Of a stretch of DNA of 64,000 nucleotides, positions 9,575 through 17,597 are shown one piece after another. The notes beneath the pieces are model-generated. The model was not told the origin of the DNA and did not search any database. It worked only from the letters and a program-made list of their open reading frames with translations. The stretch comes from CAYMMX01 sp964391675. GTDB taxonomy: Bacteria; Cyanobacteriota; Vampirovibrionia; Gastranaerophilales; Gastranaerophilaceae. The stretch spans positions 37,827-101,826 of the forward strand of contig CAYMMX010000006.1 of the NCBI GenBank assembly GCA_964391675.1. The letters run 5' to 3'. A program made the position numbers and the translations under genes. Each line of letters begins with the position of its first letter. Position 1 is the first letter of the stretch.

Positions 9575-9688
9575 TATATAAAAATGTCCGTAAAAATACT
9601 TAAATAAGGTGGAGTAGGTGCTACTGCGGACTTTTCAAACTTTAATAATGGTTTATACTAAAAATATAAATCACGATTGGTTTATAGG

Positions 9689-9737
9689 TTATTAATTAAG
9701 GCTCACGCCCTTTGATGGCAAAGCTATTTATTAATAA
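9689..9737 (+). other. Imperfect stem-loop in the leader of the gene at 9770
   Basis: The 195-bp gap after comM contains TTATTAAT and ATTAATAA as outer arms. Inside are GGCT/AGCT and a GCC-CTTTGAT-GGC hairpin. It could fold as a ~49-nt leader structure. A second pair, GTCCG (~9587) and CGGAC (~9627), brackets a long loop just after comM. Neither matches a riboswitch I can name. Confidence 0.3.
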
Positions 9738-9769
9738 AACAGGAAGAGATATGTATATAAGAGGAAATT

Positions 9770-10132
9770 ATGGGCTATATTCATTGTTGTTCTGGATTAA
9801 GAAAAAGTAAAAGCTATTCTATATCTCCTGAAGAAAATTATTCTTATGCTCAAATAGATTATCTGGAAGAATGTCCTGTATGTGGTCATACAGTAGCTCA
9901 AATAACCAGAATAGACTGCGAAAATAATGTCTCTGTATGCAGAAAAATCAATGAAAAAGCCAGAAAGCTGTTTGAGAAATTAAAAAATAATATCCTCTTT
10001 GAAAAAAATAAAGAAAGAAAATTTCTCGAACACTCATCAAAGTTTTTCCTCTACTATAATGAATTTGGAATAAAGAAAAAATGTTATTCGAATCTAAGTT
10101 CATTAAAAATAGGATTATTTGAAAACAAATAA
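9770..10132 (+). CDS. Small zinc-ribbon-like protein of unknown function
   Basis: 120 residues preceded by AGAGGAAATT at good spacing. It contains ECPVCGHTV (residues ~33-41), a single CxxC knuckle, plus further cysteines (IDCENNVSVC) that could complete a metal site. The C-terminal half is lysine-rich and helical. A different-frame mini-ORF (ATG at 9751, 17 codons) with its own AGGAAG overlaps the start and may couple translation. A strong terminator follows at 10208, so it is transcriptionally separate from the phage-like cluster. No family recognised. Confidence 0.55.
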   Translation: MGYIHCCSGLRKSKSYSISPEENYSYAQIDYLEECPVCGHTVAQITRIDCENNVSVCRKINEKARKLFEKLKNNILFEKNKERKFLEHSSKFFLYYNEFGIKKKCYSNLSSLKIGLFENK

Positions 10133-10207
10133 AAATATTTTTTAGAATCATAAACCACAACTATCCTAAAACAGGCCCTTGGCCTTCTAAATTATCTTAC
10201 TCTACTA

Positions 10208-10235
10208 TGGGGAACTTATGTTTCCCCATTTTTTT
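10208..10235 (+). terminator. Rho-independent terminator upstream of the phage-like cluster
   Basis: TGGGGAAC / GTTTCCCCA stem with one bulged T and a TTAT loop, followed by seven T residues. It marks the left border of the head-gene cluster. Confidence 0.85.
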
Positions 10236-10329
10236 ACAAGAAAATACATTAGAAAAAGTCATTTTTTAACGTGTAGTATTAAGTAACTAGCTAGTGTTGA
10301 GAATATAAATAAAATAAATCTAAGGAATT

Positions 10330-10533
10330 ATGATGAATCTATCAAAAAGAGAGTTGGAAGTTCTTGAGTTGATTAGTCAAGGCTATTCTGATAAAGAAAT
10401 TGCTTGCAACTTAAAAATATCAGCAAGAACGGTTCAAACACATGTTACAAGAATAGTTATCAAGTTAGGTGCAAGAAACAGACCAAATGCAGTTGCAAAC
10501 TATCTCATGCAACATTATATACGAGTCACTTAA
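10330..10533 (+). CDS. Stand-alone LuxR/GerE-type helix-turn-helix regulator
   Basis: 67 residues, almost entirely one GerE domain: LSKRELEVLELISQGYSDKEIA followed by LKISARTVQTHVTRIVIKLGARNR. No receiver or ligand domain is attached. Such minimal HTH proteins act as DNA-binding regulators. It is the first gene of the phage-like cluster, 10 bases before the amidase gene, so it may control the cluster (inference). No cI- or Cro-type repressor is seen. Confidence 0.8.
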   Translation: MMNLSKRELEVLELISQGYSDKEIACNLKISARTVQTHVTRIVIKLGARNRPNAVANYLMQHYIRVT

Positions 10534-10543
10534 AGGAACATAT

Positions 10544-11044
10544 ATGAAAAGAATAATAATACACTGGACAGCAGGCGGATATATTCCGACATCTTATGAA
10601 AAAGAACGTTATCACTATTTAGTAGATAGCGCAGGTAAAGTACATTGTGGAAAATTCAAGCCGGAAGTAAATTTAAATTGTAAAAAAGGATTATATGCAA
10701 TGCATACAGGAGGAGGAAATACAGGTTCAATAGGAGTATCTATGTGTGCAATGGCCGGCTTTAAAGGAAAAAATAATCAAGGAATTTTTCCTATTACAAA
10801 AATACAGTTTGAAGCAACGATGAAGCTATGTGCAAAGCTTGCTGCAAAATACAATATAAAAACAACAGCTGAAAATATTATGACTCATTATGAATTTGGG
10901 CAAAAACATCCTAAAACAAGCAGCAATGGGAAAATAGATATTATTTTTATCCCGCCTTATCCATGGATATCAAAAGATGATATAGGTAGTTTTATTCGCT
11001 CAAAAATAAGATGGTATGAAGAAAATTTAAAAGAGGAAAACTAA
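10544..11044 (+). CDS. N-acetylmuramoyl-L-alanine amidase (phage endolysin type)
   Basis: About 166 residues. I start at 10544 (MKRIIIHWTAGG), preceded by AAAGGAAC; an in-frame upstream ATG at 10469 lies inside the regulator gene. The pattern IIIHWTAGG, YHYLVDSAGKVHCGK, MHTGGGNTGSIGVSMCAM and MTHYEFGQKH...GKIDI is that of the zinc-dependent amidase_2/PGRP fold, with the first His, a central His and a late His/Asp as metal ligands. It cleaves the amide bond between MurNAc and the peptide stem. There is no signal peptide, so release would need a holin; two candidates lie downstream. Confidence 0.85.
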   Translation: MKRIIIHWTAGGYIPTSYEKERYHYLVDSAGKVHCGKFKPEVNLNCKKGLYAMHTGGGNTGSIGVSMCAMAGFKGKNNQGIFPITKIQFEATMKLCAKLAAKYNIKTTAENIMTHYEFGQKHPKTSSNGKIDIIFIPPYPWISKDDIGSFIRSKIRWYEENLKEEN

Positions 11045-12585
11045 TGCAAACTTATTTTTATAATTTATCAGGAGGAATAAATCAATCTGCCAGCAAAACT
11101 GCTTTGGGACTGGATACAAAAAAATTATACTGGGCTGATGCAAAAAATATCGAAATCCTTCAAAATAATGGTATTGCAAGACAAAAGGGGAATATTCTTT
11201 TATTTGAATTAACTCAAACAGAAAAAATAATCGCATTACATCCATTAAAAGACGGAACAACCTTTAATTTACTAATAGCTACTGAAGCTGGCAATTTGTA
11301 TGTTTATAACACAAAAAGCCTTAATATTACAAAACTTGATAAGGTAATTGACGGGTCCTCAAAAATAGTATTTACAGATTTTTTAGATGGAGTTGTTGCC
11401 GGAAGCAAAAGAGATACAATTTTTTATATTAATAATGATAACGGTTATTTAATTGAAAGTTGTAACTTAAAAGATGCTAATGATAATGATATTAAAAGCG
11501 ATGTTGTTAGTGTCTTTGCCGGTAGATTATGGATAGCCGGAGGATCAACTTTGTATTATTCTGCACTTGGAAAATACAATGATTTTATAACACAAAATGA
11601 TGCGGGATATATTAATAATTTTCACTTAGATACAAATAATATAACGGCATTAAAACCTTATAAAGATTATCTGGCTGTGTATAAAGAGAATTCTGTTTAC
11701 TTATTATCAGGCACAAGTAGTGAAGATTTCAAAATAATACCTTTTGCAGATAAAGGAACCTACTCAACAAAAAGTGTTGTTAATGTAAATAATAAACAAT
11801 ATTTTGTAAGTCAAGGTATTTTTTCAATGGAACAAGCCGGTTTGCTAAGTCAAATTCAACTTGGAGATGAAATTTCATTAAATATTAAGCCTGAATTCGA
11901 AAATTTTGATAAATCAAGATTTAATGAAGTTGTTGTAATACATTATAGTAAGAAAAATCAGGTTTGGTACTTCATTCCATATAAGAATGATGAATATTTT
12001 CATACTATTTGGATCTATAATTATGTGAATCAAGCTTGGTTTAAAAGAAATATTCCGCAAGACATAAGTTCGGTTTGTTTATTTGATGATTATGTTTTAA
12101 CAGCTGATAAAAATGGTAAAATTTACAGGGAAGATTTTGGAAATACCTTTAATGGACTAGCCATAGATTTTTTTTGGAAATCACCTTTTTTAGCTGCAGG
12201 TGACTCAAATGTGAGAAAAACTATAGAAGAGTTCTATTTTGTATTAGATGAATCTAATGATAATAATTTTGATTTTTCTGTTTGTAAAAACTATGACGAT
12301 ACTTATAAAGATGATGAAGATAAGATATATTCCTCTAATTCAACTAATTTAATTTGGGACGGAGACAATTTATCTTCAAGCTTAAATACTTATTGGAATT
12401 ACGACACAAATAACTCAAATGAAGAAAACATTTATTCTCTTTGGGCTATAGGTACAAATTCAATACAAAAAGCTGAAATTTCAGAATCTAATTATTCTGT
12501 TCAATTATGTATAAACGGTCAATCATTGGATCAAAACATGGCCATAATAGGATTAGAGTTTAAAGAAGTATATTTTGACGAATAA
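11044..12585 (+). CDS. Podovirus neck / packaged-DNA stabilisation protein (P22 gp10-like)
   Basis: 513 residues overlapping the amidase stop by one base. The N-terminus (LSGGINQSASKTALGLDTKKLYWADAKN, then an arginine-x-GN turn) is characteristic of P22 gp10-like and related neck proteins of short-tailed phages. Repeated beta-propeller-like strands follow (LAVYKENSVYLLSG; YFVSQGIFSMEQAG). In P22 this protein plugs the portal-adaptor channel and holds packaged DNA in. The C-terminal ~120 residues are Asp/Asn-rich and less typical. Assignment rests on pattern and on the neighbouring capsid and adaptor genes, not on a single catalytic motif. Confidence 0.65.
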   Translation: MQTYFYNLSGGINQSASKTALGLDTKKLYWADAKNIEILQNNGIARQKGNILLFELTQTEKIIALHPLKDGTTFNLLIATEAGNLYVYNTKSLNITKLDKVIDGSSKIVFTDFLDGVVAGSKRDTIFYINNDNGYLIESCNLKDANDNDIKSDVVSVFAGRLWIAGGSTLYYSALGKYNDFITQNDAGYINNFHLDTNNITALKPYKDYLAVYKENSVYLLSGTSSEDFKIIPFADKGTYSTKSVVNVNNKQYFVSQGIFSMEQAGLLSQIQLGDEISLNIKPEFENFDKSRFNEVVVIHYSKKNQVWYFIPYKNDEYFHTIWIYNYVNQAWFKRNIPQDISSVCLFDDYVLTADKNGKIYREDFGNTFNGLAIDFFWKSPFLAAGDSNVRKTIEEFYFVLDESNDNNFDFSVCKNYDDTYKDDEDKIYSSNSTNLIWDGDNLSSSLNTYWNYDTNNSNEENIYSLWAIGTNSIQKAEISESNYSVQLCINGQSLDQNMAIIGLEFKEVYFDE

Positions 12586-12601
12586 ACCTGCGCCACTTAA
12601 A

Positions 12602-12626
12602 TTTCAGATAAATTTAAAATCTGAAA
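12602..12626 (+). other. Stem-loop between neck and capsid genes
   Basis: TTTCAGAT / ATCTGAAA, 8-bp stem with a 9-base AT loop. There is no T-run, so it is more likely an mRNA stability or processing element than a terminator. Confidence 0.45.
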
Positions 12627-12656
12627 GTATTTACATTAACACGAAAGGGAGAAAAA

Positions 12657-13514
12657 ATGACAGATGAAACATCAACAGCTCATTATTCTGCGTTTATACC
12701 GGAAATTTGGAGCCAAAAACTAAACAACATGCTTACAAAAAACTGCGTAATGCTTCAATGCGTTAACAAAAATTATGAAGGAGAAATTAAAAATCAGGGT
12801 GATACTGTAAAAATTATAACACCAGCAACAGTTTCAATCTCTACAGTTACAGATTCTGCTATAACATATAGTGAACTAAATCCTACTGAAATAGATCTGG
12901 TCATCGACCAAAAAAAATTCTTTGCATTTAAAATCGGAGATATCGCACAAGCCCAAGCAAATCAAGACATAATGGAAGCACATCTACAAAACGCCAAAAG
13001 TGCCATCGAAGAAGTACAAGATTCACATTTATTGGGACAGCATGCATATGTTGATTCTGACAATATTGTAGGCGGCACAACTCCGGTAACGCTAAATAAA
13101 ACAACAATCTATTCAAATTTTGTTGATTTAGCTCTTAAACTAAAAAACTCAAATGCTGTTAATAATAATCAAAAACCATGGGTGGTAATAAATCCGACTA
13201 TTGAATCGTATTTACTACAAAGCACTGAGTTCATTAGTGCCTATAATGTTGCAGATGAAACATTACGAGAAGGTGCTATAGGTCGGATTGCAGGGATGGA
13301 CGTACTTGTAAGCACAAACTTAACAGAAACCGACGACAAATATTATGTTCTTGCCGGTACAAACGAAGCCATTACATTTGCATCTCAATTATCAAAAATC
13401 GAAAGCCTCAGAGATAAAGACAGTTTTTCAGACCTTGTAAGGGGTCTTTATTTATACGGAGCTAAAACTGTGCAACCGAAATCTTTAGCTAAAATGGTAG
13501 TTACAGCCCCTTAG
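12657..13514 (+). CDS. Major capsid protein (HK97-fold, P22-coat-like)
   Basis: 285 residues with strong GAAAGGGAG ribosome-binding site. The order FIPEIWSQKLNNML, NYEGEIKNQGDTVKI, IDQKKFFAFKIGD, then WVVINPTIESYLL and GRIAGMDVLVSTNL is that of coat proteins of the P22-coat / HK97-fold class found in short-tailed phages. It forms the icosahedral shell. The mature length is on the small side. A very strong terminator directly follows, so this gene may be transcribed separately or at a different level from those after it. Confidence 0.85.
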   Translation: MTDETSTAHYSAFIPEIWSQKLNNMLTKNCVMLQCVNKNYEGEIKNQGDTVKIITPATVSISTVTDSAITYSELNPTEIDLVIDQKKFFAFKIGDIAQAQANQDIMEAHLQNAKSAIEEVQDSHLLGQHAYVDSDNIVGGTTPVTLNKTTIYSNFVDLALKLKNSNAVNNNQKPWVVINPTIESYLLQSTEFISAYNVADETLREGAIGRIAGMDVLVSTNLTETDDKYYVLAGTNEAITFASQLSKIESLRDKDSFSDLVRGLYLYGAKTVQPKSLAKMVVTAP

Positions 13515-13532
13515 CCAAGGGTTTCAATTATA

Positions 13533-13572
13533 AATAATGCAGCTTAAATTTCTCAAGCTGCATTATTTTTTT
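13533..13572 (+). terminator. Strong terminator after the capsid gene
   Basis: Perfect 13-bp stem AATAATGCAGCTT / AAGCTGCATTATT with a 9-base loop and a following T-run. It lies inside the head-gene cluster. Confidence 0.9.
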
Positions 13573-13588
13573 AAAAGAAAGGAGTTTT

Positions 13589-13834
13589 ATGTTTATAAGC
13601 TTAAAAGCAACAATAAAAGAATTAGCATATTCTGCAGTAATAATGGCAGAAGAAACACTATCTTCATCAAATGGACAAAGCAAAAAAACAGCAGCTATTG
13701 AATACATAATTTCAATGCTACCAATACCATCAATGTTTAAATGTATTATTTCAATAATCTTATCAAAATTTATAGATGAAGCCGTTGAAAATGCTGTTAC
13801 GTACATGAAAGATATTCAAAATCCGGAGGAATAA
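13589..13834 (+). CDS. Small phage holin-like protein (LL-H holin family-like)
   Basis: 81 residues after AAAGGAG. KATIKELAYSAVIMAEETL, then GQSKKTAAIEYIISML and FIDEAVENAV reproduce the spacing of the LL-H-type phage holin family: AV..AE, G..KK..A.EY, IE.AV. A hydrophobic segment, FKCIISIILSKF, lies in the second half. Holins make membrane holes that let the endolysin reach the wall. The TAA is immediately followed by the ATG of the scaffold gene. The call is from pattern only. Confidence 0.55.
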   Translation: MFISLKATIKELAYSAVIMAEETLSSSNGQSKKTAAIEYIISMLPIPSMFKCIISIILSKFIDEAVENAVTYMKDIQNPEE

Positions 13835-14722
13835 ATGGATAAAGAACATATAAATAATTCATCTTACACCGAAACCCAAGATTTACAAACAACTGATGCT
13901 GAGGATAAAATTGAAAACTCAACTGAAGAATATGAAAAAAGTCCTTTAATAAAGGATGTTCAAGACAAGGATTATAGAGAAAATATTATATCCGAAGACT
14001 TACACAATGAAATTCTAAAAAAGCTTGATATTATAAATGATGAAAAAAATAATTCTCAAGCAAAATCTGAATTAGAAAAAACCAAATTCAATGAAAATTT
14101 AGGCAAAATTAAAACTTCAGAATCACTAGTTGAAAATAATCAATTAAAATTAAATTTGAAACAAGATTTTAATAAAATACAACTGTTAATGAATGCCGGA
14201 CTAATTAATTCTGCACAAGGACAAAATTTAAAAAAAGAAGTACTTAAAAAAACGTTTGATAAGCTAGTACAAACAGAAAAAATTAGACGGAATTTAACTA
14301 AACTTTCAGTGAGTAATAATATACCATTAAATAAATCAAGTATAACTAACGGCATACAAGAGTTTAATAACGAAAATCCAAGTTTTTTTGATACAGAAGG
14401 AAGAAAAGAAGTCTTAAACTATTTAACGTCAGCTAATATAAAACTTGGTAAAGATGAAGTTAAGAAGATATCAGATATTATAAGGTCAATTGAAAAAATT
14501 GCTATTAACAGATATCTTCAAAAAACGACTCACGAGAAGAATCTAAAAGAATCAAATGAAACCGCCAAACAAAAATTAAAAGCAAATGCTCAAAAAAACG
14601 GTATAAATACAAATTTCTCAAGAACTTTTACTCGTGAACAAATCGGTAACATGAGTGGTGCGGAGTTCGCAAAGTATGAGTCCGTAATAATGGATCAACT
14701 AAAAAAAGGACAAATACGATAA
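13835..14722 (+). CDS. Probable capsid scaffold / head-core protein
   Basis: 295 residues, highly charged, without hydrophobic segments. Long helical and coiled-coil-prone stretches run through 40-260. The C-terminus FTREQIGNMSGAEFAKYESVIMDQLKKGQI matches the short capsid-binding tail of many phage scaffolds. Scaffolds shape the procapsid and leave before DNA packaging. Start follows CGGAGGAAT. Unusually it is downstream of the capsid gene; most tailed phages have it upstream. Confidence 0.6.
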   Translation: MDKEHINNSSYTETQDLQTTDAEDKIENSTEEYEKSPLIKDVQDKDYRENIISEDLHNEILKKLDIINDEKNNSQAKSELEKTKFNENLGKIKTSESLVENNQLKLNLKQDFNKIQLLMNAGLINSAQGQNLKKEVLKKTFDKLVQTEKIRRNLTKLSVSNNIPLNKSSITNGIQEFNNENPSFFDTEGRKEVLNYLTSANIKLGKDEVKKISDIIRSIEKIAINRYLQKTTHEKNLKESNETAKQKLKANAQKNGINTNFSRTFTREQIGNMSGAEFAKYESVIMDQLKKGQIR

Positions 14723-14726
14723 ACGA

Positions 14727-14790
14727 AAAATGATTAATAGGAAATTGAAAATAGTTTTAAACCTATTTTACTTTTTCCTATTTTCATTTT
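14727..14790 (+). other. Long stem-loop between scaffold and adaptor genes
   Basis: Nested arms pair in order: AAAATGA/TCATTTT, AATAGGAAA/TTTCCTATT and AAAATAG/CTATTTT, closing on a short loop. There is no T-run after it, so it may protect or process the mRNA. Confidence 0.55.
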
Positions 14791-14806
14791 CTAAAAAGGA
14801 GAAAAA

Positions 14807-15445
14807 ATGAATTATTTTGAATTAATAAATAAATGCTTAATTGAACTTAACTATAAAAAATGTAGTGAATTCACTGACCTTGTTAAAAATGACCACGAAA
14901 AAATTAAAAATATATTAAATATAATAAACTCAGAAGTCTGTAGTTTTGACACCTGGAATTTCTTGCTCAGAAAACAGCAAATAGAATTACCAAAAAATTA
15001 TTGTGAAATATATAATAATATACAAGGAAGAATTCATTCATTGTATATAGAAAATAAAAAATATGACTTTGAAAGTAATTTCGAAAAATTTTTACTAAAC
15101 AAACAACCAACAAATTCATTTACTGTTTTTAATGATAAAATCTTGCTTCCTATTTTTGATAAAAATAAAACAATAGAAATAATCTATTATACAAATAATT
15201 TTGCACAAGATTCAAATGGTTCAGACATATCTAAAATGAGCGCAGAAGATGATGTTTCAATTATACCATTTCCTTTTGTAGAACCGATTTTAGTATATGG
15301 AACATGCATGAGACTAAAAGGAAACGCTCAATACAGCAAGTTTTCATATTGGTATGGAATGTATAAAGATTCTCTTTCTAATATGAGGTCAAAAATAGGA
15401 ATAAATGCACAAGAAACACCTCAAATAAGAATAAACAGACTTTGA
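14807..15445 (+). CDS. Podovirus head-to-tail adaptor (P22 gp4 / T7 gp11-like)
   Basis: 212 residues, start after AAAAAGGAG. The N-terminal helix YFELINKCLIELNYK, then IQGRIHSLYIENKKYDFES, and the C-terminal helix pair VYGTCMRLKGNAQYSKFSYWYGMYKDSLSNMRSK follow the usual plan of adaptor rings that attach below the portal. The pattern is family-like but divergent. Its presence together with the gp10-like neck protein and the absence of tape-measure and major-tail genes argues for a short-tailed ancestor. Confidence 0.55.
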   Translation: MNYFELINKCLIELNYKKCSEFTDLVKNDHEKIKNILNIINSEVCSFDTWNFLLRKQQIELPKNYCEIYNNIQGRIHSLYIENKKYDFESNFEKFLLNKQPTNSFTVFNDKILLPIFDKNKTIEIIYYTNNFAQDSNGSDISKMSAEDDVSIIPFPFVEPILVYGTCMRLKGNAQYSKFSYWYGMYKDSLSNMRSKIGINAQETPQIRINRL

Positions 15446-15478
15446 AAATACGGCAAATAATTTTAGAAAATAATGAAA

Positions 15479-15584
15479 AACAGGAGGGCTAGAACAGTTC
15501 AACTAAAAACAGACATGTAAAATAAAAGGAAATATTAAAACATGCCTTAAATTTATTAGTTCCCCAAATTCTGTCCCCCCTGTT
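15479..15584 (+). other. Structured intergenic element before the small terminase gene
   Basis: This is the largest gap in the cluster (15446-15671, 226 bp). Outer arms AACAGGAGGG (15479-15488) and CCCCCCTGTT (15575-15584) pair with one mismatch, and inner arms AACTAA/TTAGTT nest inside. It could be a leader RNA, a promoter region or a packaging-site element. No open frame is seen. Confidence 0.35.
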
Positions 15585-15671
15585 AAGATTTTACACTAGC
15601 CGAAATATAAATAGCATGACTATTATATAATTTTTTTTAAAAAAACACAAATAAATAATAAGAAATGTAAA

Positions 15672-16106
15672 ATGAAAAACTTAACAAATAAACAAAAAAA
15701 ATTCATTACAGAATACATAAAGTCACTAAATGCAGAGCTTTCAGCAAAAAACGCAGGATATAAATCAACCGACTTAAATAGAACTGTAGAGAAATTATTA
15801 TCTAACAATTCTGTAATATATGAGATTAAAAATAAAATAAAAAAACACATGTCTTCTTTTAGAATAAATAAAGGATATGTTGTTCAAAAATTATTAGAGA
15901 TAGCAGAATTTTCACTCGAAGAAGAAGAAATTCTTGATAAAGAGGGAAGTTATACTGGGAAAAAAAAACTTCGAGATGCAGCTACTGGATTAAAATCTCT
16001 TGAATATTTATGCAAATATCTGGGTTTTAATACTAAACCTGATGATAATCTTGACTATGGGTCAAAAATAATTACTATAAAAAATTTGGACGATGAAAAA
16101 ATCTAA
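15672..16106 (+). CDS. Phage terminase small subunit (Terminase_2-like)
   Basis: 144 residues. LTNKQKKFITEYIKSLNAELSAKNAGYKS is the typical helix-turn-helix DNA-binding start of terminase small subunits. A helical oligomerisation part follows (RDAATGLKSLEYLCKYLGF). TerS recognises the packaging site and feeds DNA to the large subunit. Ribosome-binding site is weak (AAGAAATG). The large subunit lies 3.2 kb downstream rather than next to it. Confidence 0.8.
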   Translation: MKNLTNKQKKFITEYIKSLNAELSAKNAGYKSTDLNRTVEKLLSNNSVIYEIKNKIKKHMSSFRINKGYVVQKLLEIAEFSLEEEEILDKEGSYTGKKKLRDAATGLKSLEYLCKYLGFNTKPDDNLDYGSKIITIKNLDDEKI

Positions 16107-16132
16107 AAACAAATCTTACAAAGGAGTAAATA

Positions 16133-16492
16133 ATGACAAAAAAAGATGAAAATGATATTGAACAAAAATTATTAAATAGCACGTCTTTTGATGAATTAAT
16201 CAAAAAAAAAATAGAAACAGAGCTGAAAAATGAAATAGAAAAAGCAAAAATTAAAACTCAAACTCAAACAATAACAGATATTTCAAAAGTTCCGTCTGAA
16301 TTAATTTTCAGTAAAAAGTCTACCTACAGAATATTTAATAAAGTAAACAAAACAGAAAGTTTTATAAATGGACTTCAGGCAGAATCAATGTTGGGACTGC
16401 AAAATAATGTAAGAGAAAAAATAAAAAATGGAAAAGTCGATGTATTTTCAACTGAAGAACTATATATTAAATTTGAGAAAACTGAATATTAA
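16133..16492 (+). CDS. Hypothetical protein in the packaging cluster
   Basis: 119 residues preceded by AAAGGAG. The N-terminal half is a lysine/glutamate-rich helix with coiled-coil character. The second half (SKKSTYRIFNKVNKTESFINGLQAESMLG) is mixed. Its stop codon is embedded in the following terminator hairpin. No family recognised. Position between terminase and portal genes suggests a virion- or assembly-related accessory. Confidence 0.55.
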   Translation: MTKKDENDIEQKLLNSTSFDELIKKKIETELKNEIEKAKIKTQTQTITDISKVPSELIFSKKSTYRIFNKVNKTESFINGLQAESMLGLQNNVREKIKNGKVDVFSTEELYIKFEKTEY

Positions 16493-16517
16493 AAAGAGCG
16501 GATAAACCGCTCTTTTT
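16491..16517. terminator. Bidirectional terminator between convergent genes
   Basis: AAAAAGAGCGG / CCGCTCTTTTT with a five-base loop. It serves both the plus-strand gene ending at 16492 and the minus-strand gene ending at 16536. Confidence 0.9.
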
Positions 16518-16535
16518 AATTATAGCATTAAAATA

Positions 16536-16991
16536 TTATGACAATACTACTGATAATACTTCATTAATAAATAATACAAAAAATAAGATAAATACTAATG
16601 TAGCTAATGCTTTCTGAATATCAGCAAATAAAAATTCTCTTCTGTTTTTTCTTATGTCATTAATAGCTGTAATTTCTTCAGTATATGGTTTTACCGGAAA
16701 CTGTTTTTCTATTTGTTCTAAAACATTAGAAAGCTTAACTTTAATAAGAAAATTATAAGAATCTACATTAATCCACCATAAAATACAAACGGCTAAACCG
16801 GCTGCACTAAATACTAAAGTTGAAGATAAACCAAAAATGAATGAATAATCCTTAACTAAATACATAGTCAAAATTAAACCTAAAATTAAAATTAAATAAA
16901 ATTTATTAGTACAGAAGCTTCTATCAACAAATTTTTCTTTCTGTTCAGAGTAAATTTTATATAATTGTAAAACTATCTCTTCTGAAGTCAT
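16536..16991 (-). CDS. Small membrane protein on the opposite strand inside the phage-like cluster
   Basis: 151 residues with about three membrane segments: FYLILILGLILTMYLV, FGLSSTLVFSAAGLAVCILWW and a C-terminal LATLVFILFFVLFI. The region after the second, NVDSYNFLIKVKLSNVLEQIEKQFPVKPY, resembles the conserved cytoplasmic part of RipA-family octameric membrane proteins, but this is a weak match by eye. Start has a good AAAGGATGG site. It is the only minus-strand gene in the cluster, with its own divergent promoter region and its own terminator, like a phage moron gene. A role in exclusion or immunity is only speculation. Confidence 0.65.
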   Translation of the reverse strand: MTSEEIVLQLYKIYSEQKEKFVDRSFCTNKFYLILILGLILTMYLVKDYSFIFGLSSTLVFSAAGLAVCILWWINVDSYNFLIKVKLSNVLEQIEKQFPVKPYTEEITAINDIRKNRREFLFADIQKALATLVFILFFVLFINEVLSVVLS

Positions 16992-17052
16992 ATAAACACC
17001 ATCCTTTCATTTGAGATAATTGTATAAGTTTATTTGGAAAAAGTCAAGAGCT

Positions 17053-17595
17053 ATGAGCAAATTTATAAAAATAATAGTAAATAAGAATGAAGGTAAATTC
17101 TTAAATATTGAATATTTACCTAATATTATAACCTTATACGAAAAATTCTCCCGCTATATTCATGATGATTATTTTTTAGAAAATAAATCTATTGTGGATG
17201 CTGTAATTAATCTAGTTGAAAAAACAACTCCATTTTTTTGGGGGATTCTAGATAAAAAAAATGAAAAATTTGCAGGGTTTTGTTTCTTAGAAAATTTAAC
17301 AGGGAATAGTAAAAATTTACACAGTGCAGATATTACAACTTGCTTTGAACCTGAATTTTGGGGAAACTACACAAAAAAATGTGCTCAGAAATTCATAAAA
17401 TACTGTTTTAAAAAATATAAGTTCGAGAAATTAAAAGCATATATTTTTCCTCAAAACTCAAGAGTTAAAGCTCTTTTAAAAAAAAGTGGGTTTAAAAAAG
17501 AAGCTTTATTAAAGGCTGAAACATATAAAAATGGTATTTTACAAGATATTGAAATATATTCACTTATTAAAACAAGCAACAAAAAGGAGATTTAA
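17053..17595 (+). CDS. GNAT-family N-acetyltransferase in the packaging cluster
   Basis: About 180 residues. I use ATG at 17053 (MSKFIKIIVNKNEG); an in-frame TTG at 17020 is also open. FWGILDKKNEKFAGFCFLENL, the central strand ADITTCFEPEFWG and the C-terminal KLKAYIFPQNSRVKALLKKSGFKKEALLKAE follow the GNAT fold of RimJ/RimL type. It would move acetyl from acetyl-CoA to an amine on protein or small molecule. Similar acyltransferases do occur beside portal genes in phages. Substrate unknown. It ends two bases before the portal gene. Confidence 0.7.
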   Translation: MSKFIKIIVNKNEGKFLNIEYLPNIITLYEKFSRYIHDDYFLENKSIVDAVINLVEKTTPFFWGILDKKNEKFAGFCFLENLTGNSKNLHSADITTCFEPEFWGNYTKKCAQKFIKYCFKKYKFEKLKAYIFPQNSRVKALLKKSGFKKEALLKAETYKNGILQDIEIYSLIKTSNKKEI

Positions 17596-17597
17596 TA

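Noticed and set aside
9689..9737. c-di-GMP-I riboswitch
   Set aside because: Contains GGCAAAGCT, but the rest of the GEMM core and tetraloop receptor is missing.
13528..13806. Minus-strand frame opposite the holin-like gene
   Set aside because: Covers the capsid terminator and lacks a ribosome site; the plus-strand frame has AAAGGAG and a family pattern.
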